This document shows, piece after piece, positions 1-10,273 of a stretch of 48,453 nt of DNA; positions within the stretch are counted from its first letter, which is position 1, and the number at the start of each line of letters is the position of its first letter. Where the stretch lies: assembly GCA_009731375.1 (NCBI GenBank), contig BJOX01000200.1:579265-627717 (forward strand), in the 5' to 3' direction. This stretch comes from Paulinella micropora. Taxonomy: Eukaryota; Cercozoa; Imbricatea; Euglyphida. The notes beneath the pieces are model-generated. The model was given only the letters and a program-made list of their open reading frames with translations, ran no database searches and was not told the DNA's origin. Made by a program: the position numbers and the translations under genes.

Positions 1-90
1 TATCGTCAATTCTTCGTACTCCCCTCACGGGTGAGACGATGGAGGCGCATGTGCAGAAATGCATCAGCCATTGACAGAGAAGCACTATTA
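1..90. repeat. Dispersed repeat A (copy 1)
   Basis: This non-repetitive stretch is nearly identical to 34945-35034, both followed directly by an (ATT)n tract. It contains CACGGGTGAGACGATGG. The 34.9 kb copy is preceded by a tRNA B-box-like motif, so a SINE-type origin is possible but unproven. Confidence 0.75.
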
Positions 91-96
91 TCGTCA

Positions 97-180
<84 letters not shown>
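89..180. repeat. (ATT)n microsatellite
   Basis: About 30 near-perfect copies of ATT/TTA follow dispersed repeat A. The same junction recurs at 35 kb, which suggests that the element carries the repeat as its tail. Confidence 0.95.
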
Positions 181-183
<3 letters not shown>

Positions 184-191
184 GGGAGTAC

Positions 192-356
192 ATAGGCCAT
201 CGGTCCTTTCCATGGGCTGATTGGTATAAAGCTCCTAGAGTAATGTTCTATGCCGTCACTTCCTTTATTCCACCGATTGGTGTGGAGACTTTCCTTATGG
301 AATGGAGGACTGGATGCACATGGCCTTTTGGCTCAGCAATTGGCAGGAGATACACT
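192..356. repeat. Dispersed repeat B (copy 1)
   Basis: About 160 bp that recurs in inverted orientation at about 37960-38105 with few differences, each copy abutting an (ATT/AAT)n tract. It reads as a fragment of an unclassified interspersed element. I do not recognise a protein in it. Confidence 0.8.
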
Positions 357-394
357 ATTATTATTATATATATATATATATATATGTATATATA

Positions 395-1354
395 AGGGGT
401 GTCCAAAAAGTAAGTTCCGGTTTTTCCATTCTCGCTCTCTCGGGGTAGAAGGCCGAGATAGCTGGTTTTATTTCATGTGCATACACTACGGGCCACGTGT
501 GATAGTATGTCCTAGTTAAACACGGAGACTCTCGCTCTTTGACTTGATAACGCCACGGAGTCGTTTAGGCATAGATTCTATGGTTTTTTTCACAGTGTCC
601 TGCGACAAGTTCCTCCAGCATTGTTTGATTCGGCGTTTCAGCTGCGCCTTGTTCTGCGGGGGATTACGATCGAGGGTCGCTGGCCATGATGGCCCATATA
701 TTTTCAATGGGGTTGAGGTCTGGGGGGCTTCGCGGGCCACTGGTAGGGCCCGAAGTGATGTGCTGGTGTACGTTTTGCTGGAGCTACCTGTTGATCATGG
801 CGGCTTCATGGGCAGAGGCCCCATCGTGCACCTAATGCATGTCGTTCTAATCTACAACTCTTAAGCTTTCATTTGAGCCCTGGATCATGAAAATCAGATG
901 AGAATTGGCAGAGAACGATGAACTTTACCATTACGCTCGGTATGCAGCCATTTTGGGAGGGTCACTTCTTGAGTTGGGAGATCTTCGATTTCTGAGCTGG
1001 AAAAGGCTGGGGGCCTGGGGTTGGGATGTGCCGTGGGACACCCGTAGGGACACCCCGGGACATCCCTCAGAAGGGACGTTCCTGAGGGATGTCCCGGGAC
1101 ATCCCTGTTCGAAAGACATCGAGATTTAGGGACATCCCCATTTTAGGGACCCCCAAAAAATGTTTGAGGACATCCACATTTTTTTTTTTTTTTTCATTTC
1201 TTTTTTTTCCAAGGAGTTTCAAAGCCATAGGCATATAGGTGTCTCACACTATCACACGTGGCCTGTAGTGTATTCACATGGACTAAAACCAGCTATCTCG
1301 GCTACCCAAGAGAGCGAGAAGGCAAAAACCGGCAATTACTTTTTGGACACCCCT
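395..1354 (-). mobile_element. Tc1/mariner-type DNA transposon relic
   Basis: The ends AGGGGTGTCC...GGACACCCCT are inverted repeats extending about 110 bp inward, with near-identical GATAGCTGGTTTTA segments on both sides. TA dinucleotides flank the element at 393-394 and 1355-1356, the target duplication expected for this superfamily. At about 960 bp it lacks the 5' part of the transposase. Inversion of the ends, TA duplication and transposase remnants together make the class call firm. It lies upstream of the first exon seen, probably within an intron. Confidence 0.85.
516..837 (-). pseudogene. Broken Tc1-type transposase, C-terminal part
   Basis: Read on the minus strand, 817-834 gives DGASAH, the usual context of the second catalytic Asp, followed by an in-frame stop. 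Positions 691-723 give PDLNPIENIWA, the conserved motif around the third catalytic acidic residue. The final 50 or so codons (516 to about 690), containing RIKQCW and ending LRV-stop, lie in a different frame. At least one frameshift and one stop plus the missing N-terminal DNA-binding region make it non-functional. Confidence 0.85.
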
Positions 1355-1387
1355 TATATTATATATATATATATATATAATATGTAG

Positions 1388-1426
1388 GTCGCAAGAACAG
1401 CCATGCTGACTCAGAAGAGCAGGAAG
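1388..1426 (+). CDS. Exon 1: RKNSHADSEEQE segment
   Basis: TGTAG precedes and GTACCT follows. It is 39 nt, entered in phase 1 and left in phase 1, so it is frame-neutral. It encodes a polar, acidic segment. An identical exon lies at 1575-1613. The start codon of the gene must lie upstream of the window. Confidence 0.65.
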
Positions 1427-1467
1427 GTACCTAGCTACTATTATATATATATATATATATACATATA

Positions 1468-1554
<87 letters not shown>

Positions 1555-1624
1555 GTGTGCGTGTGTGTGTATAGGTCGCAAGAACAGCCATGCTGACTCA
1601 GAAGAGCAGGAAGGTACCTAGCTA

Positions 1625-1696
<72 letters not shown>

Positions 1697-2291
1697 AACA
1701 CAGGCATGCACACTTCTCATGCAGTATCGAAACATGTGCATGCAGCGTACATGCATGTATGTGTGTGTGTGTATTTGTATTGTGGATGTTATATGTAAGC
1801 ACGGTTCGGGAGCGTTACTCAAAATGAATGTGTGTGTGTGTGTGTGTGTGTGTGGTTGTGTTTGTATGCATGTGTGTGTGTGTGTTCAGGCAACCCCCCC
1901 CCTATGTGTATGTGTGTGTGTGTGATTTTCTTGTGTTCTTGCTTGCTCGCTTACTCGCTTACTTACTTACTTACCTATTTACCTACTCATTCGATTGCTT
2001 ACTTGCTTACTTGCTTAGTTACTTACCTACTTACCTACTTACTTACTTACTTACTCACCTTTTTACTTATACAGTATGTATGTACGCATGTATGTATGTA
2101 TGTATGTATGTATGTATGTATGTGTGTGTGTATGCATGTATGTATGCATGTATGTATGTATGTATGTATGTATGTATGTATGTATGTATGTATTTATGTA
2201 TTTATGTATGTATGCATGTATGTATGTATGTATGCATGTATGTATGTATGTATGTATGTATGCATGTATGTGTGTGTGTAATGTATGTATG

Positions 2292-2322
<31 letters not shown>

Positions 2323-2543
2323 TGTATGTAATGTATGTAATGTATGTAATGTATGTGATGTATGTAATGTATGTAATTGTATGTATGTATGTATGTATGT
2401 ATGTATGTATGTATGTATGTGTCTATGCATGTATGTAATGTATGTAATGTATGCAATTGTATGTATGTATGTATGTATGTATGTATGTATGTATGAATGT
2501 ATGTATGTATGTATGTATGTATATGTATGTATTTATGTATATG

Positions 2544-2575
<32 letters not shown>

Positions 2576-2762
2576 TGTATTTATGTATGTATGTATGTGT
2601 GTGTGTATGTATGTATGTATGTATTCATGTATTTATGTATTCATGTATGTATGTATGTATGTATGTATGTATGTGTATGTGTGTATGTATGTACGTAAGT
2701 AAGTATGTATGTATGTATGTATGTATGTATGTATGTCAATACATGTATGTATGTATGGCTAG
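1427..2762. repeat. Intron microsatellites: (ATT)n, (TA)n, (GA)n, (GT)n, (CTTA)n, (TATG)n
   Basis: Besides exon 2 this span is tandem repeat: (TA)n and (ATT)n at 1441-1535, (TA)n/(GA)n at 1627-1694, (GT)n at 1826-1924, (CTTA)n at 1942-2058 and about 680 bp of interrupted (TATG)n at 2073-2755. Short unique stretches at 1695-1825 show no convincing exon. Confidence 0.9.
1575..1613 (+). CDS. Exon 2: identical duplicate of exon 1
   Basis: The 39 nt are identical to exon 1, with the acceptor ATAG and donor GTACCT also conserved. The duplicated unit is 187 bp, the intervening DNA being (TA)n, (ATT)n and (GT)n. Both copies are phase 1 to 1, so either or both can be used without shifting the frame. 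It joins exon 3 in phase. Confidence 0.6.
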
Positions 2763-2791
2763 GCAAGTCCCGACAGAGTGAAACAAAGATG
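2763..2791 (+). CDS. Exon 3: GKSRQSETKM segment
   Basis: A 29-nt exon between CTAG and GTAAGA. Entered in phase 1 it reads KSRQSETKM and exits in phase 0, matching both neighbours. Two downstream stretches repeat its 3' end together with a GT donor (2838-2849 with GTGAGA, 2975-2992 with GTAGAT). Confidence 0.6.
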
Positions 2792-2844
<53 letters not shown>

Positions 2845-3190
2845 AGATGGTGAGAGAGAGAGAGAGAATAACTAGGTTTGATATTGTATTCAATACACTC
2901 AATGAAATCACTAGGTTTCCACCTTAGATAAAAAGCATTCACACATACATGCATGCACACGTGCGTACATAATACAGAGTGAAGCAAAGATGGTAGATGC
3001 ATTCACCCATGCATGCATGCACACATACATACATACATACATACATACATACATACAACGTACGTACGTACATAACATACATACATACATACATACATAC
3101 ATACATACATACATACAATACCTACATACATACACACGTGCGTACACGAATGACATACATGACATACATAACATGACATACATGACCTAC

Positions 3191-3221
<31 letters not shown>

Positions 3222-3262
3222 CATACATACATACATACATGCATACATACATACATACAAAG
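2792..3262. repeat. Intron: (GA)n, two exon-3 donor-end copies, (CATA)n
   Basis: (GA)n occupies 2792-2868. A unique stretch 2869-2940 follows, then about 320 bp of (CATA)n with CGTACGTACG interruptions. The two partial copies of the exon 3 end lie at 2838-2849 and 2975-2992. Confidence 0.88.
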
Positions 3263-3335
3263 GCTGTGGCTTCTGCGGTTGCTGATTCGGTTACTGTGGT
3301 GAGCTTCCCGCCACAAGATTCAACCATACCATCTG
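3263..3335 (+). CDS. Exon 4: AVASAVADSVTVVSFPP segment
   Basis: Preceded by CAAAG and followed by GTATGT. It is 73 nt, phase 0 to 1, and encodes 24 residues ending DSTIPS. It is the only unique sequence between about 320 bp of (CATA)n and about 560 bp of (TATG)n, which are complementary and could pair around the exon. Confidence 0.72.
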
Positions 3336-3387
3336 GTATGTCTATGTATGTATGTATGTATGTATGTATGCATGTATGTATGTGTGT

Positions 3388-3427
<40 letters not shown>

Positions 3428-4100
3428 ATGTATGTATGTATGTGTGTATGTATGTATGCATGCATGTATGCATGCATGTATGTATGTATGTATGTATGTA
3501 TGTATGTATGTACGTATGTATGTATGAATGTATGAATGTATGTATGTATGTATGTATGTATGTATGTATGTATGTGTGTGTATGTATGTATGTATGTATG
3601 TATGTATGTATGTATGTATGTATGTATGCATGCATGCATGTATGTATGCGTATGCATGCATGCATGTATGTATGTATGTATGTATGTATGTATGTATGTA
3701 TGTATGTATGTATTGTGTATGTATGTATGTATGTATATGTATGTATGTATATGTATGTATGTATATGTATGTATGTATGTGTATGTATGTATGTATGTGT
3801 GTATGTATGTATGTATGTATGTATGTATTGTATGTATGTATGTATGTATGTATGTATGCATGTGTATGCATGTGTATGTATGTGTATGTATGTATGTATG
3901 TATGTATCTATCTATCTATCTCTATCTCTGTCTCTATCTCTATCTCTATCTCTACCTCTATCTCTATCTCTATCTCTATCCCTATCCCTATCCCTATCCT
4001 ATCCCTATCCCTATCCCTATCTCTATCTCTATCTCTATATCTCTGTATCTCTATATGTATGTATGCATGTATGTATGTATGTATGTATGTGTGTGTGCAG
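3336..4100. repeat. Intron: (TATG)n and (TCTATC)n
   Basis: The donor GTATGT opens a 560-bp (TATG)n tract with TGCA and TGTG variants, followed by (TCTATC)n/(CCCTAT)n at 3906-4055 and a short (TATG)n ending GTGTGCAG at the next exon. Confidence 0.92.
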
Positions 4101-4240
4101 ATGAGACGGAGCAGCAGGCCGACCAGCTTGCCGAGAAGGAGAAGGAGAAGCAGGAGGATAAGGGGAAGGAGGAGCAGGAGGAGAAGGAGAAGGAGGAGAA
4201 GCAGGAGGAAACGACGAAAATTGCAACAGCAGCGGTATCG

Positions 4241-4283
<43 letters not shown>

Positions 4284-4441
4284 AAACAGCAGCAGCAGCA
4301 GCAGCAGCAACAACAACAACAACAGCAACAGCAACAACAAGAACAACAACAACAACAACAACAATAAGAAAGGAGGAGGAGGAGGAGGGAGAGGAGGACG
4401 AGGACGAAGAGGGAGGAGCAGAAGAGGGACAGAAGATGGCC
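4101..4441 (+). CDS. Exon 5: acidic / poly-Thr / poly-Ala exon
   Basis: Starts after GTGTGCAG. Entered in phase 1 it reads DETEQQADQLAEKEKEK, then a Glu/Lys-rich stretch likely to be helical, poly-Thr from (ACA)n, a short poly-Ala from (GCA)n, more Thr, and an acidic tail EEEEEGEEDEDEE. The chosen donor GTCAAA at 4442 gives 341 nt and phase 0, as the next exon requires; this donor is weak and the end is less certain than the start. The coding trinucleotide repeats probably vary in length between strains. Confidence 0.72.
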
Positions 4442-4471
4442 GTCAAAAGCATACATACATACATACATACA

Positions 4472-4505
<34 letters not shown>

Positions 4506-4664
4506 CGTATATACATACATACATACATACATACATACATACGTACATACGTACATACGTACACACGTACATACATAGATACGTTGGTTGATTGATCGAT
4601 CGATTGATTGATTGATTGATTGATCGATTGATTGATTGATTGATTTATTGATCGATCCATCGAT

Positions 4665-4696
<32 letters not shown>

Positions 4697-4735
4697 CGAT
4701 TGATTGATCGATTGATTGATTGATTCATTGATATA

Positions 4736-4769
<34 letters not shown>

Positions 4770-5091
4770 CTGATTGATCAATCGATCGATTGATCGATCG
4801 ATCGATCAATTAAATAATTGATCGATCGATTAATTAAATAATTGATCGATGATCGATCGATCGATGGATCGATGGATTGATTGATTGATTGATGGATTGA
4901 TTGATTGGTTGATTGATTGATTGATCGATTGATTGATTGATTGATTGATTGATGATTGATTTGATTGATTGATTGATTGATTGATTAATTGATTGATTAA
5001 TTGATTGATTGATTGATTGATTGATCGATCAATCGATCGATAAATCGATCGATCGATCGATCAATCTCGATCGATCGATCGATCGATCGAT

Positions 5092-5131
<40 letters not shown>

Positions 5132-5269
5132 CGATTGATTGATGGATTGACTGATGGATGGATAGATTGATTGATTGATTGATTGATTGATTCATTCATT
5201 CATTCATTCATTCATTCATTCCTTGATGAATACCTTTGCAATCTGTTTGTCTATTGGTCTATGTGGCAG
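4442..5269. repeat. Intron: (CATA)n and (GATT/GATC)n
   Basis: (CATA)n covers 4450-4580. Positions 4585-5220 are (GATT)n interspersed with GATC and AATT words, many self-complementary, ending in (ATTC)n. Unique sequence resumes at 5221 just before the acceptor GTGGCAG. Confidence 0.92.
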
Positions 5270-5389
5270 GAGGACGCCGACGACACTGTGGTGATAGTGG
5301 GAATGGAAGAAGAAGATGATGAAGAAGACAAGGATGAGGAGGAGGAGGAGGAGGGACGAGGGGAGAGAGAAGACCAAGGAGAAAAACAG
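5270..5389 (+). CDS. Exon 6: strongly acidic exon
   Basis: GTGGCAG precedes and GTATCT follows. Exactly 40 codons in phase 0: [17 protein letters not shown] followed by Asp/Glu-rich residues and EDQGEKQ. The donor merges straight into (TATC)n. It is one of the clearest exons by boundary signals and frame. Confidence 0.82.
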
Positions 5390-5630
<241 letters not shown>

Positions 5631-6007
5631 TAGCCATACGCCTATAAGTCACATGCCGAAATAGCGACGGGAAGCACAATCCTGTTCCCTCAGGGTGCCC
5701 TTTCTCGCTTGTTGAGCCCGGAATAAAACCCACAGTGCTCTGTCGGTTTATACTAGACTGTCGAACAGTCTCGAAACTCCATCTGCTTACTGGGTCCTCT
5801 GTAATGGAGGTGGGAGCTCGTTCTGCAAGGGGCGCTTATGGAACGAGCCCTGGCCCCGCCTGGTACTAGGGAGGTTTGGTATCGCCTGTATCAGTCCCTT
5901 CCGTGCAAACATCACGGCTTAGCTGGGCATCGGGTTAATACTTTACCCACAGACTTCCTTGGTTGACGAAATCAGAAGCTCCTTTTTTCTGACATTAGTC
6001 GATATCT
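5631..6007 (+). repeat. Dispersed repeat C, intact copy
   Basis: About 375 bp of unique-looking sequence lying inside an intron. Its first part (5658-5805) recurs at 40318-40466 and its second (5805-6006) recurs inverted at about 40806-41007, both nearly identical. No open frame of note. It ends in (TATC)n. Confidence 0.8.
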
Positions 6008-6008
6008 C

Positions 6009-6061
<53 letters not shown>

Positions 6062-6114
6062 AAGGTTCACAGCTGTATGTGTTTACTCATATTTATATTG
6101 ATTGTTTTTAAATG

Positions 6115-6160
<46 letters not shown>
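6008..6160. repeat. (TATC)n, unique spacer and (TA)n before exon 7
   Basis: About 52 bp of (TATC)n, about 60 bp of AT-rich unique DNA, and (TA)n at 6120-6158 that supplies the acceptor context TATATAG. Confidence 0.93.
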
Positions 6161-6161
<1 letters not shown>

Positions 6162-6211
6162 AAGAAAAAGAACAAGGGGAGATTGTCGATGAAGCAGATG
6201 AAGTGGAAGAG
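6161..6211 (+). CDS. Exon 7: [17 protein letters not shown]
   Basis: TATATAG precedes and GTATGT follows. Seventeen codons in phase 0, entirely acidic and polar, continuing the composition of exon 6. Confidence 0.82.
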
Positions 6212-6223
6212 GTATGTATGACG

Positions 6224-6291
<68 letters not shown>

Positions 6292-6356
6292 CATCCATCC
6301 ATCCATCCATCCACCATCCATCCATCCATCCATCCATCTATCTGTCTATCTGTCTA

Positions 6357-6432
<76 letters not shown>

Positions 6433-6596
6433 AGCGATGATCGAAAATGAATACATACAAACGTACATACATACATACATACACACACACACATACATAC
6501 ATGCATGCATACATGCATACATACATACATACATACATAAACACACACACACACACACATATACATACATACATACATACATACATACATGCATAG
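6212..6596. repeat. Intron: (TATC)n, (CATC)n, (TCTG)n, (CATA)n, (CA)n
   Basis: After GTATGT come (TATC)n with CATC and TCTG blocks to 6433, a short spacer, then (CATA)n/(CA)n to the acceptor GCATAG. Confidence 0.93.
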
Positions 6597-6663
6597 GTGG
6601 ACAAGGAGGGGGTGGTGGAGGATGATTGGTTTGAAGATCTGTTGGGAAAAGATCATGGAGCCG
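6597..6663 (+). CDS. Exon 8: VDKEGVVEDDWFEDLLGK
   Basis: GCATAG precedes and GTAAGA follows. It is 67 nt, phase 0 to 1, and ends KDHGA. The stretch EDDWFEDLLG has an amphipathic acidic character. Confidence 0.82.
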
Positions 6664-6735
<72 letters not shown>

Positions 6736-6839
6736 AGAAAGAAAGAAAGAAAGAAGGAAGGAAAGTAAGAAGGAAGGACGGAAGGAAAGAAAGAAAGAAA
6801 GAGAAAGAAAGAAAGAAAAAGAAACGAACAAAGAAATAA

Positions 6840-6881
<42 letters not shown>

Positions 6882-7091
6882 AGGGAGGGAGGGAGGGAGA
6901 GAGAGAGAGAGAGNNNNNNNNNNNNNNNNNNNNNNNNNNNNNNNNNNNNNNNNNNNNNNNNNNNNNNNNNNNNNNNNNNNNNNNNNNNNNNNNNNNNNNN
7001 NNNNNNNNNNNNNNNGGGAGAGAGAGAGAGAGAGAGAGAGGGAGGGAGGGAGGAAGGGAGGGAGAGAGAGAGATAGACAGAGAGAGAGACA

Positions 7092-7125
<34 letters not shown>

Positions 7126-7152
7126 CACAGAGAGAGAGAGAGAGAGAGTTAG
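6664..7152. repeat. Intron: (GA)n/(GAAA)n with a 102-N gap
   Basis: The donor GTAAGA leads straight into (GA)n, then (GAAA/GAAG)n. The gap is 6914-7015, followed by (GGGA)n and (GA)n to the AG at 7151-7152. Confidence 0.92.
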
Positions 7153-7183
7153 GAGGTTCTGTAGGGAAAGGACAGCGCCGCAG
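7153..7183 (+). CDS. Possible alternative 31-nt microexon
   Basis: TTAG precedes and GTTATC follows. In phase 1 it reads GSVGKGQRR without a stop, but its 31 nt would shift the frame. Skipping it joins exon 8 to exon 9 in the frame that the rest of the gene uses. It may be an alternative or a decayed exon. Confidence 0.35.
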
Positions 7184-7184
7184 G

Positions 7185-7229
<45 letters not shown>

Positions 7230-7428
7230 CATCTATCCATCTATCCATCTATCCATCTTTCTACCTACCTACCTACCTACCTACCTACCTACCTACCTAC
7301 CTACGTCCTACCTGCCTTTCTTCCTACCTACCTACCCTACCTACCTACCTACCTAACCTACCTAACCTACCTACCTACCCACCTACCTACCTATCCTTAT
7401 CAACCTATCTATCTATCTATCTCTCTAG
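7184..7428. repeat. Intron: (TATC)n and (CTAC)n
   Basis: (TATC)n to 7260, then (CTAC)n with small deletions to 7390, then a short TATC run ending CTCTCTAG. Confidence 0.94.
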
Positions 7429-7515
7429 CCCCGTTGCCAGAGCCAACACAACCAGCAGCGGTAGCAGCAGAAACAGCAACAACAACAACAACAACAGTGG
7501 CCGTAGCAGAAAACG
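7429..7515 (+). CDS. Exon 9: [22 protein letters not shown]
   Basis: CTCTCTAG precedes and GTCCCT follows. It is 87 nt, phase 1 to 1, with Pro/Ala-rich residues, a Thr run from (ACA)n, then VAVAEN. Joined directly to exon 8 it continues APLPEPTQ. A second frame (Asn/Ser-rich) is also open, the one that would be used if 7153-7183 were included. Confidence 0.65.
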
Positions 7516-7623
7516 GTCCCTCTTTCTTTCTTTCTTTCTTTATTTCTTTATTTCTCTCTTTCTTTCTTCCTTCCTTCCTTCCTCCTTTCTTTCTATCTTT
7601 CTTTCTTTCTATCTTTCTTTCTT

Positions 7624-7655
<32 letters not shown>

Positions 7656-7877
7656 CCCTTCCTTCCTTCCTTCTTTCTTTCTTTCTTCCTTCCTTCCTTC
7701 CTTCCTTCCTTCCTTCCTTCCTTTCTTCCTTCCTTCCTTCCTTCCTTCCTTTCTTCCTTTCTTCCTTCCTTCCTTCCTTCCTTCCTTTCTTTCTTCCTTT
7801 CTTTCTTTCTTTCTTTCTTTCTCACTTTCTTTCTTTCTTCTTTCTTTCTTTCTTTCTTTCTTTCTCACTTTCTTTCT

Positions 7878-7909
<32 letters not shown>

Positions 7910-7971
7910 TCCTTCCTTCCTTCCTTCCTTCCTCCCTTTCTTTCTTTCTTTCTTTCTTTCTCACTTTCTTC

Positions 7972-8002
<31 letters not shown>

Positions 8003-8312
8003 TCCTTCTTTCCTTCTTTCCTTCCTTCCTTCCTTCCTTCCTTCCATCCTTCCATCCTTCCATCCATCCATCCTTCCTTCCTTCCTTCCTTCCTTCCCTC
8101 CTTCTTTCTTTCTTTCTTTCTTTCTTTCCTTCCTCTTTCTTCTTTCTTCTTTCTTTTCTTTCTTTCTTTTTTTCTTTCTTTCTTTCTTTCTTTCCTTGTT
8201 TCCTTGTTTCCTTCTTTCCTTCCATCCATCCATCCTTCCATCCATCCATCCATCCTTCCTTCCTTCCTTCCTTCCTTCTTCCTTTCTTTCTTTCTTTCTT
8301 TCCTTCTTTCCT

Positions 8313-8364
<52 letters not shown>

Positions 8365-8409
8365 GCTTGCTTGCTTGCTTGCTTGCTTGCTGCCTTCGCC
8401 TGCCTTCTC
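7516..8409. repeat. Intron: (TTTC/TTCC)n pyrimidine tract, (TTGC)n
   Basis: About 860 bp of nearly pure pyrimidine tetranucleotides with TCAC and CATC variants, ending in seven TTGC units. No gene on either strand; the long open frames here are repeat artefacts. Confidence 0.95.
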
Positions 8410-8482
8410 AGCTGTTAGTTTGTGTATGTGAAAAGGGGACAAGGAGAAGGGGGAACATCCTGGAGGGAAAGACGGGCTAATA
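8410..8482 (+). pseudogene. Partial upstream copy of the exon 10 region
   Basis: This stretch aligns with 8974-9069, sharing CTTAGTT/TGTTAGTT, TATGTG, AAGGGGA, CAAGGAGAAGGGG and GACGGG in the same order. It has no donor before it runs into (GATA)n, so I treat it as an exon-edge copy. Confidence 0.6.
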
Positions 8483-8486
8483 GATG

Positions 8487-8560
<74 letters not shown>

Positions 8561-8571
8561 GTAGGTAGGGG

Positions 8572-8664
<93 letters not shown>

Positions 8665-8778
8665 GCATGGCTTAGCTAGCTAGCTAGACCAGTTGGATGT
8701 TGGGGTGGTCCCAATCGTCCAGGAGAGCTATCAGGCGGGGTAGAGCGTTCTGACAAGGGAAATCCACACATGCATACA

Positions 8779-8833
<55 letters not shown>

Positions 8834-9000
8834 ATATCTACCTACCTACCTACCTACCTACCTACCTATCTATCTATCTATTTAGCGTCATCGAGCAGTG
8901 TGCTTCCGATTGGCATAACAACATCACCGCAAACTTCGCTAAGTTTTTACGCTCCCTTCCCTTGGCCTGTCGTCTTAGTTGTCGATTGGTATGTGTGCAG
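8483..9000. repeat. Intron: (GATA)n, unique spacer, (TATC)n, unique spacer
   Basis: (GATA)n at 8485-8664 and (TATC)n at 8779-8880 are complementary and enclose a 110-bp unique spacer. Positions 8886-9000 are unique and stop-free in two frames (one reads VIEQCASDWHNNITANFAK), ending GTGTGCAG. That stretch could be an extra exon, but it lacks a supported donor. Confidence 0.75.
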
Positions 9001-9128
9001 AGGGGATAGGGGGAAATTCGGGGGAAACGGGGCAAGGAGAAGGGGAAAATGTGGGAGGAAAAGAAGACGGGATAGTAGCGGCGTCGGGCAGTGTGATCTG
9101 GAGTACTGTACAAAAAGCAACGAGTTTG
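9001..9128 (+). CDS. Exon 10: Gly/Glu-rich exon
   Basis: GTGTGCAG precedes and GTATGT follows. Entered in phase 1 it reads EGIGGNSGETGQGEGENV, then GGKEDGIVAASGSVIWSTVQ and KATSL, leaving in phase 0. Its 3' part recurs with a stop codon at 9481-9536. Another frame (Arg-rich) is open too; the choice rests on phase with exons 8, 9 and 13-16. Confidence 0.65.
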
Positions 9129-10273
9129 GTATGTACATGAACATAAACATAAACATAAACATGAACGTAGACATAAACATATACATAACATAAATATAAA
9201 CATGAACATAAACATGAACATAAACATAAGCATAAACATGAACGTAAACATAAACATAAATATAAACATAAACATAAACATAAATATAAACATGAACATG
9301 AACGTAAACATAAACATAAACATAAACATAAACAGAAAGATAAAGATAAAGATAATGAACATGAACGTCAAAATAAACATAAACATAAACATAAACATTA
9401 ACATAAACATAATGAACATGAACGTAAACATAAACATAAACATAAACATAAAGATAAAGATAAAGACGAAGGGTTAGTAGCGTTCTCTGGTAGTGTGACA
9501 TAGAGCATTGTGCAGAAAGATACACGAGTATGGTATGTTGATGTTGATGTTGATGTTGATGTTGATGTTGATGTTGATATTTATATTTATGTTTATATTT
9601 ATATTTATGTTTATGGTTATGTTTATGTTTGTGTTTATATTTACATTAATGTTTATGTTTATATTTATATTTATATTTATGTTTATGTTCATGTTTATGT
9701 TTATATTTACATTTATGTTTATGTTTATATTTATGTTTATTTTTATATGTTTATGTTTATTTTTATGTTTGTGTTTATATTTATTTTTGTGTTTATGTTT
9801 ATGTTTATGTTTATGTTTATGTTTATGTTTGTGTTTATATTTATGTTTGTGTTTGTAGTTATGTTTATGTTTATGTTTATGTTTATGTTTGTGTTTATGT
9901 TTATGTTTATGTTTATGTTTATGTTTGTGTTTATTTTTATGTTTATGTTTATGTTTATGTTTATGTTTATGTTTGTGTTTATATTTATCTTTGCGTTTGT
10001 ATTTATGTTTGTGTTTGTGTTTATGTTTATGTTTGCGTTTGTATTTATGTTTATGTTTATGTTTATGTTTATATTTATGTTGATTTATGTTTATGTTTAT
10101 GTATATGTTTTTGTTTATGTTTCTGTTTATGTTGATGTTGATGTTGATGTTTGCGTTAATGTTGATGTTGATGTGTCTGTATGTATGTATGTATGTATGT
10201 ATGTATGTGTGTGTATGTATGTATGTATGTATGTATGTATGTATATATGTTATGTTGATGTTGATAGTGATAG
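9129..10273. repeat. Intron: (AAACAT)n then (ATGTTT)n, with a decayed exon-10 copy
   Basis: (AAACAT)n covers 9130-9470 and its reverse complement (ATGTTT)n covers 9538-10135, so the transcript could fold into a long hairpin. Between them, 9481-9536 repeats the end of exon 10 (GCGTTCTCTGGTAGTGTGA, then GTATGT) with an in-frame TAG. (TATG)n follows at 10179-10250. Confidence 0.9.

Noticed and set aside
2073-4060. Long open frames reading MYVCMYVC or HTYIHTYI on both strands
   Set aside because: They are translations of (TATG)n/(CATA)n, which lack stops in several frames. No codon or boundary signal supports them.
7516-8375. Open frame of about 350 codons rich in Phe/Leu/Ser, and the Lys/Arg/Glu frame opposite
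   Set aside because: Pure (TTTC/TTCC)n pyrimidine repeat; only exon 9 at its start has non-repeat content.
8886-9000. Separate exon VIEQCASDWHNNITANFAK
   Set aside because: Looks protein-like, but the GTATGT at its end is followed by only 12 nt before the next acceptor and its phase does not fit; kept as intron with doubt.
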